Below, piece after piece: positions 9,252 through 18,156 of a DNA stretch of 64,000 bases. The stretch comes from Alloyangia pacifica. Its GTDB lineage: Bacteria > Pseudomonadota > Alphaproteobacteria > Rhodobacterales > Rhodobacteraceae. The translations under genes were made by a program, and so were the position numbers. Position 1 is the stretch's first letter; each line of letters starts with the position of its first letter. Under the pieces are notes generated by a model. It was not told the origin of the DNA. It did not search any database and worked only from the letters and a program-made list of their open reading frames with translations. The stretch lies in the NCBI RefSeq assembly GCF_003111685.1, contig NZ_CP022190.1, positions 706,001 through 770,000 on the forward strand, in the 5' to 3' direction.

Positions 9252-10231
9252 TCCCCGAAACCACTGTCGCACTGCCGGTGCCCGGTCCCGACGACTTGGC
9301 CATCGGTGCATTGCCGCGCGAGGTCGCGGTGCACGATGCGCATATGGCCACGGTGCCCGGTATGGGTCTGATCGAGGTCGGGGGGGCGGCGCCGAACGCC
9401 CCCCTCGCGCTGCCGCTCACCGTTGGCGCCTGGAACCTCGAGCGCTGCCTCTTCCCCGAGGCCTCGGCGGCCCATGCCGGCGACTGTGACCTTCTGCTGC
9501 TGTCCGAGATGGACCATGGCATGGCGCGCACCAAGCAGCGCAACACGACTGCGGTCATGGCGGCGGAGCGGGGCATGGCCTATGCCTACGCGGTGGAGTT
9601 CCTAGAGCTGGGGCTCGGCTCGCCCATCGAGCGCCAGTTCTGCGACGACGCGCACAACGCGCTTGGCTACCACGGCAACGGGCTCTTGGCGCGCGGCGTG
9701 CTGCACGCGCCCTTCGCGCTGCGGCTCTGGGGCAGGCGCCAATGGTTCTTCGATGACGAACAGCCGCGGCTCGGCGAGCGCATCGCGGTGGGCGCCCGGA
9801 TCGAGACCGCCGAGGGGCCGTTCCTCGCCGTCTCGACCCATCTCGAAAGTGCCTGCGGCCCTGCGCACCGCGAAGCGCAGGTGGCGGGGCTGATCACGGC
9901 GCTGAATGCCGCGTTCCCCGGTCTTCCGGTGCTGATCGGCGGCGATCTCAACACCGGCAACCACGCCGGCGGCGATTGGCGCGCGGAGGGGCTCTTCGAC
10001 GTCGCCCGCGCCGCGGGCTACAGCGTGCACGGCGGGCGGGAGGACCAGACGACCACCCGCCCGAGCCTGATCACCCGCTGGCCGGAAAGGGCGATGAAGC
10101 TCGACTGGTTCCTTGCGCGGGGCCTGCGCCTTGGCCCGGTGGAGATCCGTTCTTCGCTCGGGCCGGACGGCACACCGCTTTCGGACCACGACCTCATCGT
10201 CACGCGGATCGAGGGGCTCGCGGGCCGCTAG
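9248..10231 (+). CDS. Endonuclease/exonuclease/phosphatase (EEP) family protein at end of ugp operon
   Basis: Protein of 327 residues with all hallmarks of the Mg-dependent EEP fold: GAWNLER with the metal-linked Asn, LLLLSEMD with the metal Glu, STHLES, GGDLNTG with the catalytic Asp and Asn, KLDWFLAR and the terminal SDHDLI. No signal peptide is seen, so it acts in the cytoplasm. It overlaps ugpC by ATGA and is therefore part of the glycerol-phosphate operon, where many bacteria carry ugpQ, a glycerophosphodiester phosphodiesterase of a different fold. By position it may hydrolyse glycerophosphodiesters or another phosphodiester brought in by Ugp; that is inference. The first 55 residues are an extra N-terminal segment. 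Confidence 0.85.
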   Translation: MIPETTVALPVPGPDDLAIGALPREVAVHDAHMATVPGMGLIEVGGAAPNAPLALPLTVGAWNLERCLFPEASAAHAGDCDLLLLSEMDHGMARTKQRNTTAVMAAERGMAYAYAVEFLELGLGSPIERQFCDDAHNALGYHGNGLLARGVLHAPFALRLWGRRQWFFDDEQPRLGERIAVGARIETAEGPFLAVSTHLESACGPAHREAQVAGLITALNAAFPGLPVLIGGDLNTGNHAGGDWRAEGLFDVARAAGYSVHGGREDQTTTRPSLITRWPERAMKLDWFLARGLRLGPVEIRSSLGPDGTPLSDHDLIVTRIEGLAGR

Positions 10232-10650
10232 GCCCGCAGCACGCCTTTCTTGAGGATGAGGTTGGCGTAGTGCCGCCTTTCTCCTGTGGCGACGACCGCA
10301 TAGGCCTGCTCTGCGCGATCGTAGAAGTCGAAGCGGTCGATCTGCGCAACCGTCACCGGCTTGCCCTCGGCCGCGGCAAGGAGGCGGTCGAAGTCGTCGA
10401 AGATCTCGGGTCGCCCGTTGGGGCAGGCCATGACCGCGGCGGGGGCCGCGACGAAATCGTCGAGCGGGAAGAGCGACAGGATCGCCTCTGCGGCGCAGTC
10501 GATGCCGATCCCGGGCAGGCGCACCAGCCGCTGCGCGGCCCGCGCGGCGGGGAAATTGGCGTCGACCAGGACGATCTCGTCGCCGTGGCCCATGTCGCTC
10601 AGGATGGCGAGAAGCTCGCCGGTCATCAGCGGGTCTATGGTCTTTAGTAT
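10228..10650 (-). CDS. fucU: RbsD/FucU family protein (fucose mutarotase-like)
   Basis: Cytoplasmic mutarotase-type protein that interconverts sugar anomers. The MGHGDEIVLVDANFPA segment with the catalytic His near the N-terminus and the RFDFYDRAEQAYAVVATGE segment near the C-terminus are standard for FucU. The homologous N-terminus would be ILKTIDPLMTGELL, but its first codon is ATA. A GGAG lies 6 nt before that ATA, and the codons there are unusually AT-rich. Other options are GTG at 10668 (146 residues, no ribosome site) and ATG at 10626 (132 residues, loses the conserved LKTIDPL). No fucose genes are nearby. Its stop overlaps the EEP gene's stop through CTAG. Confidence 0.85.
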   Translation of the reverse strand: MLKTIDPLMTGELLAILSDMGHGDEIVLVDANFPAARAAQRLVRLPGIGIDCAAEAILSLFPLDDFVAAPAAVMACPNGRPEIFDDFDRLLAAAEGKPVTVAQIDRFDFYDRAEQAYAVVATGERRHYANLILKKGVLRA

Positions 10651-10796
10651 GGTGTTCTCCGGCAGCACTGTGTCTGGCGCAGGCGACAGCAGGACGCTGC
10701 GGGGCGCAACCGGAAAATTCTCCGGGCCGCGGAACCAACCCGCTCGCCGGGCGTTGTACGGGATCGGGACAAAACAGAGACAGTAGGTCAGGCCGG

Positions 10797-11363
10797 GTGA
10801 AGGATATTGTAGACGACCGGGAGGTGCTCCGGGACAGCAACCTGAGGGATGCGCTGCGCAACGCCACCTCCGGCCCGCACCAGCGTCTGGACGTGGAGCT
10901 TTCCCGTCTGGACCTGGCAGACGACCAGGACCGCCGGGCCTTCTGCATGGTGCAGAGGCGCGGTTTTTCGCGTCTGGCCGAGGCCTGCGGCTGGGATGCC
11001 GCCGAGGCGACCACCGCATTGCGCGACACGCTCGAGGCGCTCGACGACGATCTCGGCTCGGCGCCCGCGTCGGGACCGGGCCTAGACCTGCCGCTTCACC
11101 GCGACGCGGTGGCCTATCTGATGCTTGGCTCGCAGCTCGGCACGGCGGTGCTGCGCCGCCGCTTGCCTGAACCGCCCCTTCGCGGCTTTTTCGCGTTGAC
11201 CGGCGATCGCGGCGCCTGGCGGGCCTTCTGCCAGCGGCTTGCCACGCAACCGGTCGATGGCCCCGAGGCGCAGCGCGTGCTGCGCGACGCCATCCGCGCC
11301 TTTTCCATATTCGAACACGAAGCACGCGCGCTCCTTTCGGCGCTTGCCGACGGAGCACTATGA
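10797..11363 (+). CDS. bphO: Biliverdin-producing heme oxygenase
   Basis: Protein of 188 residues that opens heme to biliverdin, the chromophore of the bacteriophytochrome encoded next. The axial heme ligand is probably H28 in ATSGPHQRLD, and the distal-helix Gly motif appears as MLGSQLGTAVL. The C-terminal FSIFEHEARALL fits the family. The start is GTG at 10797 with a weak ribosome site. The stop overlaps the phytochrome start (TATGA), so chromophore synthesis and apoprotein are coupled. Overall similarity is to BphO of proteobacteria rather than to HmuO. Confidence 0.88.
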   Translation: MKDIVDDREVLRDSNLRDALRNATSGPHQRLDVELSRLDLADDQDRRAFCMVQRRGFSRLAEACGWDAAEATTALRDTLEALDDDLGSAPASGPGLDLPLHRDAVAYLMLGSQLGTAVLRRRLPEPPLRGFFALTGDRGAWRAFCQRLATQPVDGPEAQRVLRDAIRAFSIFEHEARALLSALADGAL

Positions 11364-13933
11364 ACGATTCCTTCATCTCGACCGATACACCCGTTGACCT
11401 GACCAACTGCGACCGCGAGCCGATCCATCTTCTGGGCAACGTGCAGAGCTTTGCGGCGCTGGTCGCGATCTCGGCGGATTGGATCGTGCAGCACGTCTCG
11501 CGCAACGCCGGGGCGCTGCTCGGGCTCGACGCCGAGGAAATCACCGGCCGGGTCTTCTCGGACCTGCTGCCGCGCGAGACCGTCGCGAAGCTGCGCGAGA
11601 AGCTCGGTGGCACCAGCCACGAGAACTCCGTGGCCCGGCTCTTTGGATTCGACGTCTTCGGCGACGGGCGGCTCTTCGATGTCAGCGCGCATCAGTCCGG
11701 GTCGAGCTTCATCTTCGAGTTCGAACCCAAGCTCCGCGAGGGCGCGCATGACGAGCTGGCGCAGGTGACCCCCATGCTGCGGCGGCTGTCGGCGCAGGGC
11801 GACCTTGCAGGCGCCTCGGAGGAGGCCGCGCGGCAGCTCCGTGCGCTCACCGGTTTCGACCGCGTGATGGTCTACCAGTTCGGCCCCGAGGGCGACGGCA
11901 CGGTGATCGCCGAGGCCAAGGACGGCAACGACTCCGAATCCTACCTCGGCCTGCATTTCCCGGCATCGGACATCCCCCGGCAGGCGCGGGCGCTCTACAA
12001 GCGCAGCCTGCTTCGGCTGATCGCCGACGTCGACGATGAGGTTTCTCCCATCGTGCCGCCGCAGAGCCCCGAGGGGCAGCCGCTGGATCTGTCGCTGGCC
12101 ATGTCGCGGGCGGTTTCGCCGATCCATCTAGAATACCTGCGGAACATGAGCGTGCGCGCGTCGATGTCGGTGTCCATCGTCATCCGCGGAGAGCTCTGGG
12201 GCCTCTTTGCCTGCCATCACCGCGCGCCGCGGCACGTGGACTACGAGCGCCGCACCGCCGTGGAACTCTTAGCGCAGTTCTTTGCCTACGAGCTGGAACG
12301 TCAGGAGGCCAAGGCCGCGAGCGAAACCGTCGGCCGGGCACAGCGGCTGCACGACCGGCTGATGATGCAGATCAGCTCGGGTGAGGGGCTGGTGGCGAGC
12401 TTTCCCAGCATCGCTCATGAAATCGGCAAAGTGATCCCGCATGACGGCATCGCGCTCTATTCCGACGGGGCCTATGTCATGCAGGGCAGTGCGCCCTCAA
12501 AAGAAGAGTTCCAAACCATCGCGCGGTTCCTCAACACCGCCGCCGCCAGCCGGGTCTATGCCACCGACAGCCTCGTCGCGCGGCTGCCCTCCATGGAGGC
12601 GCTGAAAGAAGAGTGCGCGGGGGTCCTCGCCATCCCGGTCTCGCGCACGCCGCGTGACTACCTCGTGCTCTTCCGCTCCGAGGTGGTGCGCCAGGTGAAC
12701 TGGGCAGGCAATCCCAACAAGCCGGTCGAGGTCGGACCGCTTGGCGCGCGGCTCACCCCGCGCAAGAGCTTCGAGCTCTGGAAGGAAGACGTGGCGGGCC
12801 GCTCCGAGAGCTGGTCGCCGACCGTGCTGAAGGCGGCCGAGGCGATCCGGGTGACATTGCTCGAGGTGGTGCTGAAACTCTCGGACGAAGTCAACGCCGA
12901 GCGCAAGCGGGCGCAGGATCAACAGGAATTGCTGATCGCCGAGCTCAATCACCGGGTGCGCAACGTGCTGGGGTTGATCCGCTCGCTGGTCGGCCAGTCG
13001 CGGCAGTCGGCGCATACGATCGAGGAATTCACCGCCGCGGTCGACGGGCGCATCCACGCGCTGGCGCAGGCGCATGACCAACTGACCTCGACACAGTGGC
13101 AGCCGGTGGCACTGCGCGAGCTGTTGGCGGTCGAGCTTGGTGCCTATATCTCGGGCGAAGAACACCGGGTGTCGGTCACTGGCACGCCGGTGCTGCTGGC
13201 GCCCGACGCCTTCTCGACGATGGCGCTGGTGCTGCACGAGCTGGTCACCAACTCGGTCAAATACGGCGCGCTGTCGGTGCCCGTGGGTCGCGTCGACGTG
13301 GCCGTCGAGCGGCTGCCCGACGGGCTGGTGCGGATCGGCTGGGCGGAAAGTGGTGGCCCGGTGGTGCGCGCGCCCGAGCGGCGCGGCTTCGGCACCACGA
13401 TCATCGAGAAATCCATCCCCTTCGAGCTCAAGGGAAGTGCCGAGGTGCATTTCGAAGTGACCGGTCTACGCGCCGAGTTCCTGCTGCCCGAGCGCTACGT
13501 GAGCGACTCCCCCGAACAGGCGCCGGCCAGCGTGCCGGAGCCGAAGGTTGCGGCGTGGGAAGCCGAAGGCCTGACGGGCGTCGCGCTGGTGGTCGAGGAC
13601 AACATGATCATCGCCATGGACGCGGCCGACATCCTGTCGGACCTCGGCGCCGGGACGGTGCTCACCGCCTCCTCTGTGGCCGAGGCGCTGCGGATCATCG
13701 ACGCGCATCCGATCTCGGTGGCGGTGCTTGACGTGAACCTCGGGTCCGAAACCAGTCTGCCCGTCGCCGAGATGCTGGCGCGGCGAGACGTGCCCTTCGT
13801 TCTGGCAAGCGGCTATGCGGGGCAGTCCGATTGGCTGTCGCGCTTTCCCAGCGCGCCGATGACCAGCAAGCCCTTCACCATCGAGACGCTGTCCAAGGCA
13901 GTCGGTCGGCTCATGGGTCGGGCAGAGGGATAG
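11360..13933 (+). CDS. bphP: Hybrid bacteriophytochrome histidine kinase (PAS-GAF-PHY-HWE kinase-REC)
   Basis: Red/far-red photoreceptor of 857 residues. The biliverdin-binding Cys is C17 (TNCDREPIH), before the PAS domain. GAF (about 140-310) has FPASDIP with D204. PHY (about 325-500) carries the tongue motifs WAG, PRKSF and the following W-K-E. An HWE-type kinase follows, with phospho-His H531 in ELNHRVRNVLG and the N-box as HELVTNSVKYG. A C-terminal receiver (about 735-857) has D791 in VLDVNL and the TSKPF lysine. This is the domain order of Agrobacterium Agp2. Whether its dark state is Pr or Pfr cannot be read. It is coupled to the heme oxygenase gene. Confidence 0.95.
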   Translation: MNDSFISTDTPVDLTNCDREPIHLLGNVQSFAALVAISADWIVQHVSRNAGALLGLDAEEITGRVFSDLLPRETVAKLREKLGGTSHENSVARLFGFDVFGDGRLFDVSAHQSGSSFIFEFEPKLREGAHDELAQVTPMLRRLSAQGDLAGASEEAARQLRALTGFDRVMVYQFGPEGDGTVIAEAKDGNDSESYLGLHFPASDIPRQARALYKRSLLRLIADVDDEVSPIVPPQSPEGQPLDLSLAMSRAVSPIHLEYLRNMSVRASMSVSIVIRGELWGLFACHHRAPRHVDYERRTAVELLAQFFAYELERQEAKAASETVGRAQRLHDRLMMQISSGEGLVASFPSIAHEIGKVIPHDGIALYSDGAYVMQGSAPSKEEFQTIARFLNTAAASRVYATDSLVARLPSMEALKEECAGVLAIPVSRTPRDYLVLFRSEVVRQVNWAGNPNKPVEVGPLGARLTPRKSFELWKEDVAGRSESWSPTVLKAAEAIRVTLLEVVLKLSDEVNAERKRAQDQQELLIAELNHRVRNVLGLIRSLVGQSRQSAHTIEEFTAAVDGRIHALAQAHDQLTSTQWQPVALRELLAVELGAYISGEEHRVSVTGTPVLLAPDAFSTMALVLHELVTNSVKYGALSVPVGRVDVAVERLPDGLVRIGWAESGGPVVRAPERRGFGTTIIEKSIPFELKGSAEVHFEVTGLRAEFLLPERYVSDSPEQAPASVPEPKVAAWEAEGLTGVALVVEDNMIIAMDAADILSDLGAGTVLTASSVAEALRIIDAHPISVAVLDVNLGSETSLPVAEMLARRDVPFVLASGYAGQSDWLSRFPSAPMTSKPFTIETLSKAVGRLMGRAEG

Positions 13934-13955
13934 CAGTCTGGCGAGCAGTCTGGCG
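13932..13955. repeat. 12-bp tandem duplication at the bphP stop
   Basis: AGCAGTCTGGCG occurs twice in direct tandem (13932-13943 and 13944-13955), followed by AG of a third unit. It begins inside the bphP TAG stop and fills the short gap to the convergent PAS gene. It is probably a replication-slippage product. Confidence 0.7.
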
Positions 13956-13966
13956 AGCGGGGCGGC

Positions 13967-14608
13967 TCAGGCCGCCGCACCGTCGCTTGCGCTGTCGTTG
14001 ATCTGTCGCCGCAGGCTCTCCACCGCCTGCGCAGCCTGAAGCCCGGCCTCGGTCAGCGCCTCGGCGAGCGCCTCCGCGCGCTCCTGATCCACGCCGCGGC
14101 GCAGGATGTTGGCGGCGCTGGTCGAGACGGCGGTGAGATTGCTGAGCGTGTGGAAAAGTTCGCTCAGCGATCCGAGCATCTTGCGGTCCTCGAAGGCTCT
14201 GGCGGCGCGCTCCCCGTCGGGCGCGGTGCCCGACATGAAGGAGGACAGGGCGAGCACGCGGGCGACTTTGCCGTCCTCCCAGTCGAGCGGCACGATCTCC
14301 ACGTCCCAGGTGCTCTCACCCGTGTGCTCGTGCACGAAGGTCCCGAGGAAGCTTGCGGGCTTGCCCTCGAAGGCGCTGACTAGAGTGGCCTCGGCCTTTT
14401 TGCGCTCCGCCCCGTGCCAGAACTCGGTCCAGATCTGCCCGCAGATGGTGGTCGCGTCGGTGTTAAGGAGTTCCAGTCCACGCTTGTTGACGGCGAGCAC
14501 CTTGCCGCCGCGGTCGAGGACCTTGGCGCAGATCGTCGCGCGTTGGGCGAGATAGTCCATCACGGTGGAGAGGGCCGTGGCTTCAAGGTTGGTTCCGGCT
14601 AGAATCAT
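13967..14608 (-). CDS. PAS-domain protein with DHp-like helix but no kinase domain
   Basis: Product of 213 residues from the ATG at 14608, which has a weak GGAT ahead; an in-frame ATG at 14653 gives 228. Residues about 15-115 form a PAS domain (ICAKVLDRGGKVLAVNKRGLELL, then FVHEHTGESTWDVEIVPL). It lacks the NCRFLQ Cys motif of LOV domains. The C-terminal 70 residues are helical, with LFHTLSNLTAVSTSAANILR resembling the His-containing dimerisation helix of sensor kinases, but no ATP-binding domain follows. It converges on bphP and may be a signalling partner; that is inference only. Confidence 0.7.
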   Translation of the reverse strand: MILAGTNLEATALSTVMDYLAQRATICAKVLDRGGKVLAVNKRGLELLNTDATTICGQIWTEFWHGAERKKAEATLVSAFEGKPASFLGTFVHEHTGESTWDVEIVPLDWEDGKVARVLALSSFMSGTAPDGERAARAFEDRKMLGSLSELFHTLSNLTAVSTSAANILRRGVDQERAEALAEALTEAGLQAAQAVESLRRQINDSASDGAAA

Positions 14609-14772
14609 TGCGCGATCCGGGCTTGGGTGGGCAGATTTACGGTTTGTTAACATTTTTGGATCGCCAATTTATGGCATCCTGCACCACATGTGCAATTCTG
14701 AATTTGTGGCAGTGGTTAATTCCGGTCGTTGATGTGGCCGTCTGCCCGGTTCCGGCGTGCCCCTGGCGCGCG

Positions 14773-17700
14773 TTAATGGAAGTCGCGGCTGGGGAAGAGC
14801 TTCTTGGCCTGCTCGCGGGGATGATGTGCGGCGCTGCCGCGGCGGCTGCCGCCTGCCGGTCGACGGGTCTCATCGGCGCGGCCGTCGTTGCTCTGGATCG
14901 GGCCGAGCACGGGCACCGCCCCGCCGAGATCGAAGAGCAGCTCCGACAGGTCCTCGACCGTCTCGGCGATGAGATGGGTCACCACGCCCTCGCGCTCGAG
15001 CCGCCCGGTGACGCGCAGCAGCCGTCCGGCGATCACCGCCTTGCGGAAGGTCTCGTAGATCTTCGTCCAGACCACCACGTTCGAGGTGCCGGTCTCATCC
15101 TCCAGCGTCAGGAAGATCACCCCCGAGGCGGTGCCGGGGCGCTGGCGGGTGATCACCAGCCCGGTGACGGTGATGCGGTGGCGGTGGGGCACCTTGTCGA
15201 AGGCGCTGTGCGGCAGGCTTTCCGGCAGGCGCGGGCGCAGCAGCTCCATCGGATGTGCCCGCAGCGACAGGCGCAGCGAGAGGTAATCCTCGACCACCTC
15301 CTGCCCGAGCGTCATCGCGGGAAGGATCACGTCGGGTTCAATGCCGCCCTCGCCATCGGTGCCGAAGAGCGGCAGCGGTTTCGGCGCCTGCAGCGCCTTG
15401 GCGGCCCAGAGCGCGTCGCGCCGGGTGAGGCCGAGCGCGGCAAAGCCGTCGCCCTCGGCCAGCCGCTCGAGCGTGGCGGGTTTCACCCCGGCGCGGCGCC
15501 AGAGGCTTTCGACATCCGGATAGCCGTTGGCCCGTGCCGCGACGATCCACGCCGCGTCCTCCTCGCGCAGCCCCTTGATCTGGCGCAGCCCGAGCCGCAG
15601 CGCGAGGCTGCCATCGGGGCGGCGTTCGAGCGTGTTGTCCCACTCGGAATGGTTCACCGAGACCGGCCGCACCTCGACGCCATGTTCACGCGCGTCGCGC
15701 ACCAGCTGGGCGGGGGCGTAGAACCCCATGGGCTGCGAGTTGAGCAGCGCACAGGTGAAAATCGCCTGATGGTGCTTCTTCAGCCAGGCCGAGATATAGA
15801 CCAGCCGCGCGAAGCTGGCGGCGTGGCTTTCGGGAAAGCCGTAGCTGCCGAAGCCCTCGATCTGGGCAAAGCAGCGCTCGGCGAAGGCCCCGTCGTAGCC
15901 GCGCGCCAGCATTCCAGACACGAACCTGTCGCGAAAGGCGCCGATGGTGCCCATGCGCTTGAAGGTGGCGAGGCTGCGGCGCAGCCGGTCGGCCTCGGCG
16001 GGGGTGAAGCCGGCGGCGACCACGGCGATCTGCATCGCCTGTTCCTGAAAGAGCGGCACGCCGTAGGTGCGGCCCAGCACCTCCATCATCGCGGGGCCCA
16101 GATCCTCGACCGGTTCTTTGCCCTGACGGCGGTTGATGAAGGGATGCACCATGCCGCCCTGAATGGGGCCGGGGCGCACGATGGCCACTTCGCACACCAG
16201 ATCGTAGAAGCACCGGGGCAGCATCCGGGGCAGGAAGTTGAGCTGCGCCCGGCTTTCCACCTGGAATACCCCGATAGCATCGGCGCGGCAGAGCATGTCG
16301 TAAACCGTGCCGTCCTCGGCAGGGACATTGGCCAGCGTCCAGCGCTGGCCGCGGTGCTCCACCAGAAGGCCAAAGGCCTTGCGGATGCAGGTCAGCATCC
16401 CCAGCGCGAGGATGTCGACCTTCAAAAGCCCCAGCGCGTCGATGTCGTCCTTGTCCCATTCGATCACCGTGCGGTCGTCCATCGCCGCGTTCTCGATCGG
16501 GCAGAGCTCGTCGAGCCGCCCGTGGGTGATGACGAAGCCGCCGACGTGCTGCGACAGATGCCGGGGGAAACCGATGATCTCCTCGATCAGCTTGGCGGTC
16601 ATCAGCACCCGGTCATCGGTGGGATCGATCCCGGCGTCGCGCATGCGGTCCTCGTCCGGGGCGCTCGACGACCAGCCCCAGATCTGCCCCGAGAGCCGGG
16701 CGATCACGTCCTGGCTCAGCCCCATCACCTTGCCGACCTCGCGGATCGCCGCGCGCGAGCGGAAGTGGATCACCGTGGCGGTCAGCCCGGCGCGCTCGCG
16801 CCCGTAGCGCTCGTAGATCCACTGGATCACCTCCTCGCGCCGCTCATGCTCGAAATCGACGTCGATATCGGGCGGCTCGCCGCGTTCCTTGGAGATGAAG
16901 CGCTCGAAGATCAGCGTGATGCTCTCGGGGGGCACTTCTGTGACGCCGAGCAGGTAGCACACGACAGAGTTGGCCGCCGAGCCGCGCCCCTGGCACAGGA
17001 TGCCGCGCGAGCGGGCGAAGGCGACGATGTCGTGCACCGTCAGGAAATACGAGGCGTAGCCCATCTCGCCGATCAGCCGCAGTTCCTTTTCCACCCGGTG
17101 GACGATCTTCGGCGGCGGACCCGAAGGGTAACGCCAGTGCAACCCTTCGCGCGAGAGCCGGGCGAGCCGGTCCTGCGCCGGCTCGCCGTTTTGCGCCTCG
17201 TCCGGGTACTGGTAGCGCAGTTCGTCGAGGCGGAAGGCGCAGCGATCGGCGATTTCGACCGTGCGGCGCAGCGCGGCGGGGTAGCGGTGGAAGAGCCGGG
17301 CCATCTCGTCGCCGGACTTCAGCCGCCGCTCGCCGTTGGTCAGCCGCCGGGTGCCGATATTGTCGATGGTGCAGCCCTCGCGCAGGCAGGTCAGCACGTC
17401 GGCCAGCGGGCGGCGGGCCGAGCGGTGCATGAGCGCATCGCCCACCGCCACCAGCGGCAGGCCGGTCTGCTGCGAGAGGTGCGCCAGCCGGTCGAGCCGG
17501 ATCTGATCGCGCCCGTCGTAAACCGGCGCGGCCCCGAGGAAGCTACGCCCGGGGCAGCGGCGCAGCATCTCGCGCAGCTCGGCGTCTGGGTTTGCACGGG
17601 GAGCGCCGGGCTCCAGCGGGTCTGGCGGCAGCGCGATGAGGATCATCCCCTCGCAGGCGGCGTGCAGGTCGGCGCGGGTGAGGTGGCACGCGCCTTTCTC

Positions 17701-18156
17701 CGCCCGCCGCTTGCCCAAGGACAAGAGCCGCGTCAGCCGCGCCCAGGCGGCGATGTCGCAGGGCAGGGCGATCCAGTGCAGCGCGCTGTCGGTCAGCACC
17801 AGCCGCGCGCCCGCGATGAGCCGGGGCAGTGGGCGCTCGGGTGGCAGGAGAGGCGCGGCCCCCGGCGGCACCTGCGCCACGCGCTGGCGGCTCGACGGAT
17901 CGGTCAGCGATTGCGAGCGGATCGCCGGGGCCTCACGCGCCGCCGCCTCGGCGGCCTCGCGGGCCTCGCCTTGCAGCCGCTCCAGTTCCTTCAGCGCCGA
18001 AAAGGCGCGCACCACTCCCGCCACCGAGTTACGGTCGGTGATGGCGATCGCCTCGAGTCCCAGCTCGGCGGCACGGGTGACCAGCTCCTCGGGGTGCGAG
18101 GCCCCGGTGAGGAAGGTGAAGTTGCTGGTCACGCAAAGCTCGGCATAGGGGGTCAT
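14773..18156 (-). CDS. dnaE2: Error-prone DNA polymerase III alpha subunit
   Basis: C-family polymerase of 1127 residues that, with ImuA and ImuB, performs SOS mutagenic lesion bypass. The ATG at 18156 overlaps the imuB stop (ATGA). The N-terminal PHP domain begins YAELCVTSNFTFLTGAS. Polymerase motifs include GRGSAANSVVCYLLG and the catalytic PDIDVDF acidic triad segment. Finger-region motifs FQEQAMQIA and GSYGFPESHAASFA and a late OB fold (ITVTGLVITRQRPGT) follow. Length and motifs match DnaE2 rather than the replicative DnaE1. It is the last gene of a LexA-controlled operon. Confidence 0.95.
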   Translation of the reverse strand: MTPYAELCVTSNFTFLTGASHPEELVTRAAELGLEAIAITDRNSVAGVVRAFSALKELERLQGEAREAAEAAAREAPAIRSQSLTDPSSRQRVAQVPPGAAPLLPPERPLPRLIAGARLVLTDSALHWIALPCDIAAWARLTRLLSLGKRRAEKGACHLTRADLHAACEGMILIALPPDPLEPGAPRANPDAELREMLRRCPGRSFLGAAPVYDGRDQIRLDRLAHLSQQTGLPLVAVGDALMHRSARRPLADVLTCLREGCTIDNIGTRRLTNGERRLKSGDEMARLFHRYPAALRRTVEIADRCAFRLDELRYQYPDEAQNGEPAQDRLARLSREGLHWRYPSGPPPKIVHRVEKELRLIGEMGYASYFLTVHDIVAFARSRGILCQGRGSAANSVVCYLLGVTEVPPESITLIFERFISKERGEPPDIDVDFEHERREEVIQWIYERYGRERAGLTATVIHFRSRAAIREVGKVMGLSQDVIARLSGQIWGWSSSAPDEDRMRDAGIDPTDDRVLMTAKLIEEIIGFPRHLSQHVGGFVITHGRLDELCPIENAAMDDRTVIEWDKDDIDALGLLKVDILALGMLTCIRKAFGLLVEHRGQRWTLANVPAEDGTVYDMLCRADAIGVFQVESRAQLNFLPRMLPRCFYDLVCEVAIVRPGPIQGGMVHPFINRRQGKEPVEDLGPAMMEVLGRTYGVPLFQEQAMQIAVVAAGFTPAEADRLRRSLATFKRMGTIGAFRDRFVSGMLARGYDGAFAERCFAQIEGFGSYGFPESHAASFARLVYISAWLKKHHQAIFTCALLNSQPMGFYAPAQLVRDAREHGVEVRPVSVNHSEWDNTLERRPDGSLALRLGLRQIKGLREEDAAWIVAARANGYPDVESLWRRAGVKPATLERLAEGDGFAALGLTRRDALWAAKALQAPKPLPLFGTDGEGGIEPDVILPAMTLGQEVVEDYLSLRLSLRAHPMELLRPRLPESLPHSAFDKVPHRHRITVTGLVITRQRPGTASGVIFLTLEDETGTSNVVVWTKIYETFRKAVIAGRLLRVTGRLEREGVVTHLIAETVEDLSELLFDLGGAVPVLGPIQSNDGRADETRRPAGGSRRGSAAHHPREQAKKLFPSRDFH

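Noticed and set aside
13967..14653. LOV-domain photoreceptor
   Set aside because: The PAS domain lacks the NCRFLQ motif with the flavin-binding Cys.
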